This document shows, piece by piece, positions 39,609-51,609 of a stretch of DNA of 64,000 nt (position 1 is the first letter of the stretch; each line of letters begins with the position of its first letter). The DNA comes from Rhea pennata. Taxonomy: Eukaryota > Chordata > Aves > Rheiformes > Rheidae. The notes under the pieces were generated by a model. That model was not told where the DNA came from, made no database searches, and saw only the letters and a program-made list of their open reading frames with translations. The stretch covers positions 9,094,017 to 9,158,016 of the forward strand of contig NC_084677.1 of the NCBI RefSeq assembly GCF_028389875.1, in the 5' to 3' direction. The translations under genes were made by a program, and so were the position numbers.

Positions 39609-39849
39609 CGCGGCGGCGGCGGCGCCAACCGTCGGCGCAGCGCGCGGGGGCCGCCCCGCCCCCTCCCTCCCCTCCCTTCCCCTCGCCGCCGCGGCCCGCG
39701 GGCTCGGGGGTGCGCGGAGATGCGCGCTGGGCTGCGACTCGGCGCGCTCCGCCAGGCGCGGAGTCCCCCGGCCAGGCTGGGCGGCGGGGCGCTCCGTTAG
39801 CGGCGCGGAAAGGCGGACATCCGCGCCTGTGTCAAGGCCCCGACGGGAG

Positions 39850-41124
39850 GTTAAGAAACGCTGCGCGAGTCAAAGATGAGGAAGCTTTAGACAGTCTTGG
39901 CTTTTTTTATACTGTCACCTAGGGGTACTGTGTAACCTACATGTCCTGAAAGAGTTCAAAAAAAAACACTACAAAAATTGTGAAACCTCTGATTTAAAAA
40001 TAAATAATAATAGTAACATTCTTAAGTTTTGTGGACTCATCATAAGAGATCGTGTTTCTGTTCTGTATTTACACAGTGTATGAGCAACAGGTCATAACCT
40101 TTCCTTGAGAATTAATCAGTAAAATAAAATTTAAAAGAGTTACATAAGGCCCTCTCGGCACTTTCTGCTGCGTGGGCCAGGGCCACATAGTGAACTCAGA
40201 ACTGGCCAACAGCAGCTTTGTGGCCTGCTTACGAAGGATGCTGTGATACTGAGGTTTCACAGACTTCACATCTTAATTTCATTAACTTACATCTCTTTAA
40301 TTCATCCAGATGTAAAGTTCTCTAAAAACAGGAAGATTGTTGGCATGTCTGTTGTGGTTGTGGTTGTCCTTGCGGAGTGTATGCAGCATTCACCTGAAAC
40401 TGCAGCTGCTTGTCATGCTTAACAACAGGAATAGCCAAATACTAGGAAAATATATGGCTCTTTTGGAGACAAGGTGAGGGAAATACATTCCTAATTTTAG
40501 GCCACACAATAGCCTAGCATGACAATATCTAGTCAGCAATACTCATGCAAATAACAAGTGTAAATAAAAAATAAAAAAAAAGCAAAAAGAAATCATTACA
40601 GAACACAGTCTAAAAAGTACTTGGTAGTGAAAGGAAAGTCTCTACCACCAGGAGAAACATTGGCATTACATATTTAGCGCTCTACAGCACCGCAGTCTCC
40701 CTTAGTGTGACCCAGAGATACCATCTGAGCAGGGAGGGACTCCATATTCCCCATATTCTCCAAGCTCTCCATTCTCCATCATCAGAACATTCCTGTTTCA
40801 AGCATCATCATGATGTTTATTATGAAATACATATTCAAAAAATTGTTTATTGATGAGTTCTGTATATATCCAGCTACTCAAGTAGGTAAGTAAATGTAAG
40901 TATACTAAGTAAATACACTCTCTAAAGACAGAAAGACCCATCCTACATAGAGACTTCCAAAAAATTACTAATTCCAGTAACTAGCTTGGTACCTGACAAT
41001 ACTGTAGAAATACTTGACCAAAAATATACTAGAATTAGAAATAGTATGACAGTATCAATGGAAGTTCAATGCAAGAATGATAAGCATGATGTACTAGGCT
41101 TCTCCACTGACTGGAAATAACTAA
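39850..41124. other. Spacer between TNFRSF17 3' end and SNX29 promoter
   Basis: AT-rich spacer. About 40100-40270 is less AT-rich and has a 66-codon minus-strand frame with no family I recognise. No other gene was seen. The two flanking genes are in tandem, so TNFRSF17 transcription runs toward the SNX29 promoter. Confidence 0.6.
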
Positions 41125-41130
41125 TTTATT
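41125..41130 (-). terminator. TNFRSF17: Candidate polyadenylation signal of TNFRSF17
   Basis: AATAAA on the minus strand about 31 nt past the stop codon. The hexamer is common in AT-rich DNA, so use is inferred from position only. Confidence 0.45.
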
Positions 41131-41160
41131 ATTATGTAGTAAAATATACTTCTCTCATAG

Positions 41161-41417
41161 TTACCCTGCACCAAGAATATAGTTGCAATAATCAAAAGAT
41201 TTTGTGGTAACTAGAACAGCAGCTCCTTCTTCTGTAGCCGGTAATGGAAATGAAGTTTCACAGCCAGTCTGAGGTTTTACCAAGCCACAGTCACTGCAAG
41301 TGCATTCCTCCACCGAATACATTAATGTTTCGCTTTGAAGTGAATGTCTGATTCCATTCGTGTTCACACTGCTTTCAGTATTAACCTTGAGAATATCATT
41401 CAGCTCCACAGAAGAGT
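41161..41417 (-). CDS. TNFRSF17: TNFRSF17 coding exon 3 (cytoplasmic tail)
   Basis: 257 nt with a TTACAG acceptor, ending in TAA at 41161-41163. The conserved tail blocks EECTCSDC and LPATEEGAAVLVTTK are present. The tail in between is diverged from mammals. Confidence 0.96.
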
Positions 41418-42724
41418 CTGTAAATACACAGAAGTTAATTTAGTACATGTCATGCTATGCTAGACATACAGTTATTAGGGATCTATATTTCATTATGTTC
41501 TCAACTGCTCCTAGCCTTAGTGAAAGTTTTAGGAGGTAGTTATGTATCTTTTGATTTATGAAAATGTTCCCCCCTATACCTCAGATTTGGCACTGAACTA
41601 ATCTAATACATACTTTCTCATCACTTATTATTTATTGGCTGAACAATACTTTCTTTCCTACAAATACTAGTATTTGTAAAATGTAAAAATAACTCAATTT
41701 GTACAATTTCACAAAATATATCACATATGGTTGTCAGAGGCTAGAAGATTAAGTATCTTCTTTATTTAATTTAATGCCTTACAAGCTGGGAAGCTAATAC
41801 TAAATGTATATCCTACATAGAATTCTTTTTGCATTCAATAGAAAGAAAATCAAATCCTTATAAAGATCATTGATAATGAGGATTCATAAATGATTTCCCA
41901 AACACTAGCAAGTAAGCCAGATGTAAACATATAATGAAGTACAATCCTGACATGATCCAGATTACTCCTTTAACAAGTTACCCATCTGGAAAATTTACTC
42001 CCTAATAACTTCATAGGGATTATTTGTAGAGTAACATAGAATCTAAAGACAACTCTGAGAATCTGGAATATAAAATTTATGCAAAATTTACACAGCTAAA
42101 ACGTACAATGATCTAAAAGTATCGGATAAAGAATTATATTTATTCACCTGTATTTTTCAGTTTTTCTTTTAGTTGCTTTAGGTGTTTCCATTTAAACAAG
42201 ACCATTAAGAGGAACAGAGTGAGCATTAAAATTACTCCTATGCCCAAACAAATCCAAAGAACTCCACCTGAATCAGTACCTTATGAAATAAAAGAGATAC
42301 TTAATTGTTTACAGTGAACATAATGTAATAGACTGTAAATACATGCCCAGTACATAAAACTTATATAACGAAGGAGCACTTTCTCTTTCCATGAAGGGAC
42401 AGCTTGAGAGTTTAAAAATTTTACTCTTCTTAATACAGTTAATACTCATAGAGGATACATGATACATGTCTTTATTATTGCTGAGCCAATATACTTATTC
42501 TGATAAGTATCTAACATGTTTGTCAGGTCTAACATGTAAGTTATTATATATAAAATACAACATGAAAATGCCCAGCATAGTCACAAAATATTACAGAAAT
42601 ACTACTTACTCTTATCACAGTACTTCTCACATGGCCGTGGTGGCGTACCAGCACATCGGAGATGACAAGGCTTACAAGATAGCAATAAACTATCGAAGTA
42701 CTCATTTTTGGGGCACTGTGCCAT
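41161..42724 (-). CDS. TNFRSF17: TNFRSF17 (BCMA), complete three-exon coding region
   Basis: Exons 42610-42724, 42148-42279 and 41161-41417 join in frame to 167 residues plus stop. Exon 1 encodes the single cysteine-rich domain (Cys 4, 17, 20, 24, 32, 36) with the EYFDSLL segment that carries the ligand-contact DxL motif in the mammalian receptor. Exon 2 encodes one membrane helix (VLWICLGIGVILMLTLFLLM) and a basic Lys-rich stop-transfer. Exon 3 encodes the tail, with YSVEECTCSDC and FPLPATEEGAAVLVTTK, both close to human. There is no signal peptide, as expected for this type III receptor. Known role: receptor for BAFF and APRIL sustaining plasma cells. The start is fixed by an in-frame TAA five codons upstream. 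Position between GSPT1 and SNX29 supports orthology. Confidence 0.96.
42148..42279 (-). CDS. TNFRSF17: TNFRSF17 coding exon 2 (transmembrane)
   Basis: 132 nt with a CATAAG acceptor and GTGAAT donor. It encodes the membrane helix and a Lys-rich juxtamembrane segment ending LKEKLKNT, aligning with human FKNTG. Confidence 0.96.
42610..42724 (-). CDS. TNFRSF17: TNFRSF17 coding exon 1 (cysteine-rich domain)
   Basis: 115 nt encoding MAQCPKNEYFDSLLLSC, then KPCHLRC and the segment to YCDK. The donor is GTAAGT and it ends in phase 1. It has six cysteines, with one residue fewer between the fourth and fifth than in human. Confidence 0.96.
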
Positions 42725-45136
42725 CAGAGTTAGTAATTATGGAAGTCTGGAAAGCCACAGAAACGGTAGAAGAGTGAGGACCATCTACAAAGGGCTTTTC
42801 AGTTCTTACTTCCAGCAGCTCTAAGAACTGCTAGCAACAGCAGCTAGATATTGATCAGAGCTCTACAACATAGTATCTTATTAAATAAAAGCCATTTCAC
42901 CTTGAGGCCCCCGAAGAATTACCGCTCGTTTTCTGGCAATTCAAGGTTGTAGAAAGACTGACCAGCTGCACAAAGATACTTCTCAATTTAAATTTTGTTT
43001 GAAACAGAGAATGGTTATTTATAGAAGACATTTCTCGAGCAGGTGCTAAACATTGCAAACTGTAGGAAAGCAGGAGGATCCTCAAACAGGAGTCTATAAT
43101 AACAGTTCTTGTCTTTAGAATTTTGCTTTCTTTTTTTTCCAAGATGATGGGCAACAGTAACTATGTTTTCCTGTAATATGCAAACTATTCAATGTTTACT
43201 TTTCATTCTTTCTGTTCAAGTCCTGACACGAAGGGAAATACGATGAAAAAATAGAGGCCGGAGACACAGCAGTAAAAAGATAAGACCAATTCAGTTTCTG
43301 TGTTTGCCACTGACTCATTCTGCAACTTCAGATGACTTCCTTTGTACCTGTTTCCTTGTATGTGCAATAATATGTAGAATGCATAATCATGAAAGAATTA
43401 CTTTTTTTTAAACGATTTTAAATGAGATACTGCAAGATTACAAGTTCAACAATTACTTTGTTATTGTATTGTATAAAATATGTCTAAAAACCTTCATTTA
43501 GAACTTAGAGTAACATTAAGCCAAAACCTGGAGATTCAGTTACTGGGATATTGCTCATGAATTCCAGATTAGCCCCATTTATCTATAGTGCGATAGGTTT
43601 TGTTTGGCATTTTTGCTTTGTTCTTTTCTGATTTATATGGTTGGTTGTTCTTTGCCTATAATAGTGATTTTATGAGAAATTTAATAAGTTCACATTCTAA
43701 TCGTGAAACAAGAGCTATACAAATATTTTAGAATTTTGATCCAAAAGCATTAACTGCATGTTTCCCTGTACTTTTACATAATGCAGAATTATCACTGTGC
43801 TAAAACTGTGCTATCCAGCATGGATAGAGAAGTGGGCCATACGATTCATTCGTGTGGTAGAGCATACACGACACTCCATTCCCAGCTACATGATGGAACA
43901 TACTGAGCACGCATAGATTAGTCTATGTATATGCAGTGAGTGTAATACCTCTGAAAGCGCATTCTGTCTTCTCCCAAGAAAAAGAGGCCCTAATAACAGA
44001 CTGCCACAAAGAAAATAATGTACATCAACTACTTTATTTTGTCTTTTTAATCCAATTGAATTTTAAATAAGAAGTTAATCAGTAATATCTAACAAGCTAC
44101 AATACAAGCATCAATTTCACTGCGACAGATAATTAGAATTATAGGCTCGATTATAATCAAGTTTCTCCTTTACATCAAGTTAATTGCCTTTTTGACTATA
44201 GAAAGAGAAGATAAAAACACTGTCTTAAAAAAAATCATAATTTCAGACTATATTACTATTTATGAGACTTATTTTTCTATGAAATTCACCAGATAGGAAT
44301 ATAGAAGCAAACTGTTTTTAGTGGAATAGTCTAATAAAACAGTCTGTAACCTACTCCACTAGAGTGAACTGCATATTGTGGCTTCTGCACTTGTTTCCAT
44401 ATGCCAGGTGCACAGCTGTAAGTTTTCTATTATGGGCTTTTCTCTCTATTCAAGCTTAATGAAGACATACACAGGAACTGACAAAACTGGTTTATCTATG
44501 AAGAAAGAAGAGGTAAACAGATAAAGACTGTAGATTATACAGAAAATGTCACCAGGATGTCAATGCTCATGCGGAAGTTGTAAGAACTAGTTTTGGTTTA
44601 CTTCTTGCTTCTCAAGAAGCATCTCCCATGGACTCACTGATTTTAGGGGAGGTTGTCCTTTACTGTTCAGAAGTCAGTCTTTATAAACTGACCAGATGTG
44701 GTCGTCTCATCACAGTTGCACTTACAATCTCAAAGCTGTGGCAAAGCAAAGTGACACTAGCATCTGTTTCCTTATCTATGTTTTAACCAAAAGAACCAAA
44801 TTAAGTATTCATATTATATTTAGAGAATGTGTGTAATAGTAGGAGTCCCTGGAGTTTAAATTCTATACAAAGAGATTTCCTGACCTGAGGCACTCCTACA
44901 AAATGTACATACAATGTCTTGTCTAACTGAAGGGAGCATATGAGTTTGCATTAATAAGGCTTTAAGCTTCAGCCTAAATGCTATCCTTAAGATGTTTTTC
45001 TACAACATGAGCCTAAATAAAGTGAGAGAAGAGAATACAAGAGGCATAGAAAGACTGCATAGTCCCACAAGCTTAAGAATACTTTTTCACATTCATGCTG
45101 TAGGCAAAGACACCTAAGTTAGCAGTAGAATATCAT

Positions 45137-45256
45137 TCATTTGCTTGATGGAGCACCATCTGGCACCTTATGCATGGAGTAAGTTGAATTTTTGCTCTGA
45201 TGAAGCTGCTCGGCCTTTTTAATTATGGAGAGGACAATCACATTCTCAACTATGAT
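45137..45256 (-). CDS. Candidate terminal exon of an unrecognised gene
   Basis: After a strong acceptor (TGCTTTTTTCAG) comes a 39-codon open frame ending in TGA: IIVENVIVLSIIKKAEQLHQ, then a Ser-rich end finishing GAPSSK. It begins exactly in phase 0. The upstream candidate exon at 46243-46341 also ends in phase 0, so the two splice in frame. No family recognised. Chance cannot be excluded. Confidence 0.3.
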   Translation of the reverse strand: MIVENVIVLSIIKKAEQLHQSKNSTYSMHKVPDGAPSSK

Positions 45257-46242
45257 CTGAAAAAAGCAGATATTCATGAAGATATTGTCATGGTAGCCAC
45301 AGCTAAGATAAGAGAATTTTAGGATATACAAGTTGGGTCCAATGCTTTAATCTTTTATCTTGTAATTCCATGGACTTCACTGAAGTGCTCTGTAATTTAA
45401 CTTAAATAGAGTATATTCCTGTGCTGCAATTTTCCATTGTTCTTGTACTTTTAAATTAATTATCTGTAACTTGTATGACACCCCTAATTAGTCTAGAAAG
45501 AAAACAGTTGACTAATTCTACACTAGTTTTCTGCAGCTGGCTCCAACACTATACTACACCTGTAAGACCACATCCTGTAGACTTTACTGTAGTAGAATTC
45601 CTTATGAAATCAACAGCTCTCAAATTACAAAACTTTCAACCAATCACACCTGTTGAATGCTTGTAACATTATTTTAGTGGTATTGGGAAATTATATGTGC
45701 ACTATAACAGATGAATGAACCAGTTCCTTAACCACAGTTTCACTTTTTTTCATGGTTGTACAAGGGTTGAGGGAAGATTATCTTTGTTTCAGCTGCTTTT
45801 CTTACTTGTCTTGCCTCATTTTATTATGTACACTAATGACATTGGCTTTACTTTGTTTTGATTTGTGATTGAATTGTTTAGGTATGTTTATTTTGAACAT
45901 TTGCAAAGTAATTTTGCTAAGTAGGCAGGTTTATAGCATTTTGGTACTAATTCAGAGCTCCAGAAAGAAGAGGAAGTTCAGATTGATATTGGTGAATATT
46001 GGAGATAGCAGAATGCTGTTTCTGAATAGCATATGGAAATCCCAAGTGGGCAATACAAATAATGCTGTTATGTTTGAATAATTATAATTGATAAACTTTT
46101 TAAAATACCATGTTGTTACTATTAAAAAAAATCGAAATGCTTGCTAGTGATAAATTTGGTTAAAATTATGGCCACCTTCAGAATTTTTTTTAAACAGAAA
46201 AGCAATTTTTTGAGACATACCTATGACTTCTCCCATATTTAC

Positions 46243-46341
46243 CCACATTCTGTACCACTGGCCAAAGACTAAAACAGCAATCCTTAGTACTCCAGAAGTC
46301 AAGCATGTAGAAGTGTCTTCACTGTTCTCATAAAAATAGGC
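46243..46341 (-). CDS. Candidate internal exon of an unrecognised gene
   Basis: 99 nt, 33 codons, phase 0 at both ends, flanked by the acceptor TTGTTTTAG and donor GTAAAT. A second donor, GTATGT, lies 22 nt downstream (exon end 46221) but would break frame with 45137-45256. The product includes TCLTSGVLRIAVLVFGQWY, a hydrophobic stretch that would run into the hydrophobic start of the candidate terminal exon. Only one of the three frames is open. Confidence 0.3.
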
Positions 46342-47640
46342 CTAAAACAAAAATGCACACAGATACTTATAAGGTACCTTCAGGAGGTATCTGCTGAAGA
46401 AGATAGCTTTATATGGAAAACATTAGTCTAACTTCGCTACATATCTGTGTGGGTAGTATTTATCTCCTTAGCAGGAACAATACAAAGTAACTTTATTAAA
46501 ATTTATGAAGTGCTTTCAATTAAAGTTATTTAAAGAAAGCTTTTTCTAAGTAACGTAGTTACTTAGAAAGTTTCAATGAAAAGCTGTACTTATTACTGTA
46601 CTGTATCCTACAACTGATATGTATTTTCTATAGTGCAGTACTGTTCATTAAAATTGTGAAGTATGAGCTTTATGAAAAAGCTGTTAATCTAAAGCAAAGA
46701 AAAAGAATGGGTATGTGTGCTGCTTACAGTATTGCTTCTCTATGCCCACCATTGTTATGTACAAAAGGACTTCAACATTACAGGGAAAAAATTATTGAAG
46801 GCGTCAATACTACCACTATTTAATTTAATACTAGGGAGCAAGAATGTTTTCTCTACTGTAGTTGATGCAGACATGACTTTATCCCCGAAACTTAAAAATT
46901 TAACTTCTGAAATGTAAAGCAATACTTTCAAAGAACCTTCTGAAAGACAACTAGTTTTAATAGCTCTGATTCTTCTGAGGTTCAAAAAGAAGTCTGAATT
47001 CAAATTTCAGGCTTCTGTACTCTATTAAAGCAAATAAAAATACAAAATCATTGATAATTTACAGAATGTGCTAATATGCAACAGATATTATCAGTCCTTT
47101 CTAGAAAAGCAGATGGTTCTCAAAACCCAGGTCAGGAATTTTTTAAACAAATATCTTAGACAATTCATGTAAGTCTGAGGTAGCCTGAATTACATAAACT
47201 CAATGGTCTGAATCTGTTTAGGATGTCCTGATGAAATAGAGTTACAAGTTCATGATCCGGACTTATGTATGCCTTTCCGGGTCATAATTTCTTTCGGGGA
47301 TACCTAAAAGGAACAAAATTGCCATTTTAGTGGTGTGTAAGTTACTTCTAAACGTGAATGATTAAATCAACATCATTTTCCTCAGGCAGAGTAAGAAGTT
47401 AGTATCTGCGTAAAAGAATCTGAAGTCCCAGTATGTGAATCCATAGCTGCTGCTATTACTGAGACTGTCACTAGTGATAAAAAAACAGTAATGGAAAGGT
47501 GATGGAAGTATGTAGATACTGGTAAGTTTGTAAACTTGTATCGCCTCTGGACAATGCACACTCTTCCCATTTCCATAACTTTCTGTGCTTGTTTTCACAG
47601 TTGATGGTAGTTTGGAAGAAATTACTTACAGCAAATAACC

Positions 47641-47679
47641 TTTTTTTTTTTTTTTTTTTTTTTTGGGGGGGGGGGGGGG
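47641..47679. repeat. T24-G15 compound homopolymer
   Basis: Twenty-four T directly followed by fifteen G. No LINE or SINE body was recognised on either side. Confidence 0.93.
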
Positions 47680-48029
47680 ATTGGAAATTCTCAAGCCATA
47701 CAGTAAATCAATGGTGTTAGGTGGAACATTTTTAAGATGCTCAGTTGATGCTACACAAGTAGCTTCACCTTGGGGCAGAGATGCTTCCTGCTAGATGTAA
47801 CCCAAATACAGAGCTTCTAAGAAAACTATTAAAGACAGGAACATTATCCTGTAAGATTTGACATTACTTTTTGAGACAGCAAACAATTATTGAAGGCAAG
47901 TACAGGATAAAACACTTTCCATAAATTGTCCAAAGTGCAACTTATAACAAGTTAAGGGGCAATAAAATTCCTAGAAGATCATTCCAAATGTTACTATATC
48001 AATGTTTCTTTTTTAAAAAAATCAGTGAT

Positions 48030-48800
48030 TTCTACTGTCTTTTTGACTATTTTATCCTCATTCCTTATTGTATCACCATATTTCTTTAAAATAGCTTTTA
48101 ATTCTGTCACTCCCTACAGAGTACTTTGATAGAATATTTCCTCTGAACTTTTTTCTTTTTAGCTTAAACCAGTCAAGCTTACCCAATTCCTTTTCATATA
48201 ATATCCTATTATAGCTATATGTCACTTTTCTTTTAATCTGTTCTAGTTTGTATGCATCTTGTGAACATGGGTGATCGGACTTGCATGAAATATTCCAATA
48301 TTTGAGTCTCATACAGTGGCACCCCTATGTTGCAGTTTCTTATGGAAGTATCTCTCTTGATACATACAAGACTGCATTTTACTTTTTTCATAATTATGTC
48401 ACATTTATACCTCAAAAGTTACATGTTGATCATTCAGTACACCACATGTACTGCTTCGCTTCACTAGTCTCCCATTTCAGCTAACGAGCTTCCTGCTTAT
48501 GGCACAAATTCGCATTCTTTAACTCAAAAAGGTTGGATTCTGAGCAAATAAAAATTTCATCCTGTTTGTATTCAATCTTAAAAGGAGCATACACTTCTTT
48601 CTATATAATACTGCAATTCTCTCTTTATTGATAATACCTTTAACTTTAATTCATAAATTTCACTAGCCTATTCCTCCTTCTTGTGATATCATTAACAAAA
48701 ATATTAAGTAAATTCCTACATCAACCCTTGAAGAACTCCTTTAGTCTCCTCCTCAATACAAAAAGTAGTTTGCTGAGTGGTTACTATATGTCTTCATTGG
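48030..48800 (-). repeat. CR1 ORF2 fragment, old
   Basis: The minus frame includes KELGKLDWFKLKRKKFRGNI, which aligns with the CR1 block RLRELGLFSLEKRRLRGDL. Flanking sequence fits earlier ORF2 parts. Heavily diverged; edges approximate. Confidence 0.65.
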
Positions 48801-50269
48801 TTATTCCATCAGTGTCAATTGCTTTACATTTTGCTATTAAATTCTTTCCTCTGTTTTCTTAGTCTAGAAGTGGGATTGTTTTTGTTTACTGGCAATGGCT
48901 TTTGTTTATTCTGCAAAAACTTCTCTCTCCAAAACAGCATGATGTCATTCTACCTTCATACATCTGCTGTATGATACACAGATCTGTTAATACTGTGATT
49001 ACCCAAATAATTTGTTGTTAAAATGTAATGAGCTGTATTCTAAATCAGGCTATTTTGGCACAAAGCTGATTCGCCTCTAATTAGACTGTAGATGAGGTTA
49101 CATGCTACAACTAAGCTGATTAAGTATCTTGGGCTAGTGAAATGGGTGGTCCTGCTCTTCACTCTTCAATCCTCTAAATACAAGGAAAGGCTCTGGTGCT
49201 TATCTGATCACATGGTATACCGTTTCAATTTGTTAATCCACTCGAAATCAGCTCAGCCAAAAAAAGTAGTAATCTCTCTGATGGATTGACAAGTATGGTC
49301 ACGTGGACAGCAGAAGGTTGGAAGCACAAACCCTGAACTGGGAAGAAGATGGAGAAGTGTGAATATCCCTCCATTTTCAGGGCAACAAACACTTACTGCA
49401 TAACCACATCCTGTCAATTGTTTACTGATTGTCTTCCAAAGAACCAGAAACATTTTAAGTTTGTAGCCAAACACCAAAATAGGTATGTTTCACTAAACAA
49501 TTCATACCATTTTATTTATTAAGGCCTGAGGAAAAGGTCAGACTTAGCATAGGACAAAGATAAACAGCTGATTATCTAGTAGGGATGTGAAACTAAGTCC
49601 ACTATAGAAGCACAAGTTTGGTAAACTAACACACTCTTGTCTCTAAGGAAAAAGTCCTATCAACTTTAAGTACAGTACAAATGGATGTGTCCGATCATTA
49701 TATGTGGCATAAAAGATTCTGTGTCAGATATATTGACACTCTCTATAATCAACTGCCTGGAAAAAGTTTTCCTTTGTGTCTAGTTAGAGTTCAAACACAT
49801 CTCTCTTAAGACAGAGAAGCGAATACAAAGAAGTCTGATCTTTGCGATCAAATCACAGAAGATCTCCCCTTAAGTAAAGAACTAAACCTAGCTTATTTCA
49901 TCAGCAATATTCTGGAGAATATTGCTGTCTCTTATAGCTAGAACTTTCTCCTAGGGTCAGACTACTAATTCCCAAAGCTTATGGCTTTTAGACAAAACCT
50001 AAATCTTATGATAGATGCGACCCAAAATGCAATACCTTGATTATTAAGCAAGATAGTTATCAAACATAAGAAACTGGGGAGCAATGATAATAATTCATAT
50101 AAACTACTACCATAGAAGTCAATCTTTTCTCATTAGCTATATAAAGATTTACTGATGTATGTAATAGCAACTCAGAGGTGACATGTAGTACAAAAAAACT
50201 GTGAGGAATTACAACTGTCATGCCCTGTTGCCTTTCTTTTCTACACAATCTAACATTCAAAAGTCCTAC

Positions 50270-50388
50270 TTTTTAGGGGTCCAAAATCACATGTAGAATC
50301 AGATGATCTTGGTGAGCAGTAATTTCCAGTGACAGACATTGATACACAAGCAAAAACATTGTATTTCAAAGTCTTGTCCTGTGGTTCA
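50270..50388 (-). CDS. Candidate internal exon, weak
   Basis: 119 nt open in one frame, encoding SEPQDKTLKYNVFACVSMSV followed by a Cys/Ser-rich stretch. The acceptor used (GCAAG) has no clear pyrimidine tract and was chosen because it fits the phase of 51466-51609. The donor is GTAGGA. It ends in phase 1, which does not fit the next candidate directly. This is the weakest of the set. Confidence 0.18.
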
Positions 50389-51465
50389 CTTGCTATTTTC
50401 ACTGACTATATGAGATTTCCCCAGAACCTCTAAAGATAAAATTTAGTATAAATTGTACAACCTCCTCATGAAAATAAAAATTCAATTAAACCCTCCATGT
50501 ATAAACAAACAGAATTTCTTATAAAAAGAGTCCTGAATTACTATAGATGGAAGCTTCCCATCTGGAGAACGGTTTCGATACTATGTTCTTTGGGGGACCA
50601 TTTCTTACCTGCTCATGCCTCTGAAAAGCACACGGCAAACATTTATTTTCAAAGCAGAAATTAATCCAACACAATTGTTTCTCAATTCACCAAAATACTA
50701 TGCTGTTCATTCTCAAAAAGAAGTGTCAAATTGTGCCAGAGAAAGCTAACTCTTTAAAAAAAGAATTAGGTGCAATACTCAGAAAAAGTATTTGATGGTA
50801 ATTATGTAGATGTTTGATGGCATTTGCAATAAATACATTTGGAAAAATGATGTGCTATCTTAACAAGGTTGTTGTGCAACCTACATTTATTAGTACTTTT
50901 GATAGAAGAATGTTAATATTAGAAATTCATCCCTTTTTTGCACGTTGTTGGGAGAAGTGCATTCTAACAACTGGCTTGTATTGTAACAGCTAGTAACTCA
51001 CTTCACCCAACCAGTGAAATTAAGAATAAATTCATTAAATGACATTAAAATAAAGGTACTGCTACCTAGAAACTGCAGTTATACAATAATTTATATATTA
51101 TAATGCCCTGCATAATACTTATTAACTCTTTTAAAACATATATTATTTTGTCAGAGGTGGACTGTGCACAAAAAAGAAGTGTCCAAGATTATTGTTGTTC
51201 AGACATTCATTATTCTCCTCCAGTGACAGTTACCTTTAGAGAAAAGTAAATATACGTCTATTTTACTAATTAAGTTTTTTCTCAGTTTTGGGATTTATAG
51301 GGCATGTATTGGCCATTCACATAGGGTTACATGTTTATACTAACAAATTATTTCTTCTTGTCACTTGGCTTTGCTACAAAGAATAACAGAAGTTAGTACA
51401 GCTATAAGAAAAATTAAGAGGAGAAAAAAGAAAGGATTAGTCAAAAATAATAATCAATCATTTAC

Positions 51466-51609
51466 CTGCAAATCCATAAAGTCCCGTCAGGGAGGTATTT
51501 CTGGACTATATTACTGTAACTGAAGTTCAAAGACTTCCCAATATATACTCCAAGAATAACATAATTCAGCTGGCCTGGTGGAATTACATTTGACATATGC
51601 ATTTGATAC
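51466..51609 (-). CDS. Candidate internal exon of an unrecognised gene
   Basis: 144 nt with acceptor CTCAATAG and strong donor TTTGCAG-GTAAAT. The 47-codon open frame includes NVIPPGQLNYVILGVYIGKS and NIVQKYLPDGTLWIC. The text looks protein-like, but I cannot assign a family. It enters and leaves in phase 2. Confidence 0.32.

Larger units (their letters stand above)
39010..39840 (-). promoter_or_regulatory. SNX29: SNX29 CpG-island promoter
   Basis: Composition switches abruptly from AT-rich to very GC- and CpG-rich around the SNX29 start codon and back again near 39850. The island holds a GGCCG/CCGGG tandem run (about 39177-39206), a 35-bp tandem repeat (39516-39608) and many GC boxes, but no TATA box near the start codon. 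The exact transcription start cannot be placed from sequence. Confidence 0.85.

Noticed and set aside
39314-39922. 202-codon plus-strand frame over the SNX29 island
   Set aside because: Low-complexity Arg/Ala/Pro product of CpG-rich sequence, crossing a tandem repeat; no coding evidence.
47262-47306. Minus-strand CpG-containing segment after a CCTTTTAG acceptor, a possible exon
   Set aside because: Every phase reaches a stop within about 18 codons and no donor fits the neighbouring candidate exons.
47401-47510. Plus-strand frame reading SEVPVCESIAAAITETVTSD, and an overlapping 78-codon minus-strand frame
   Set aside because: Looks protein-like, but there is no convincing splice context, no recognised family and no neighbouring plus-strand exon.
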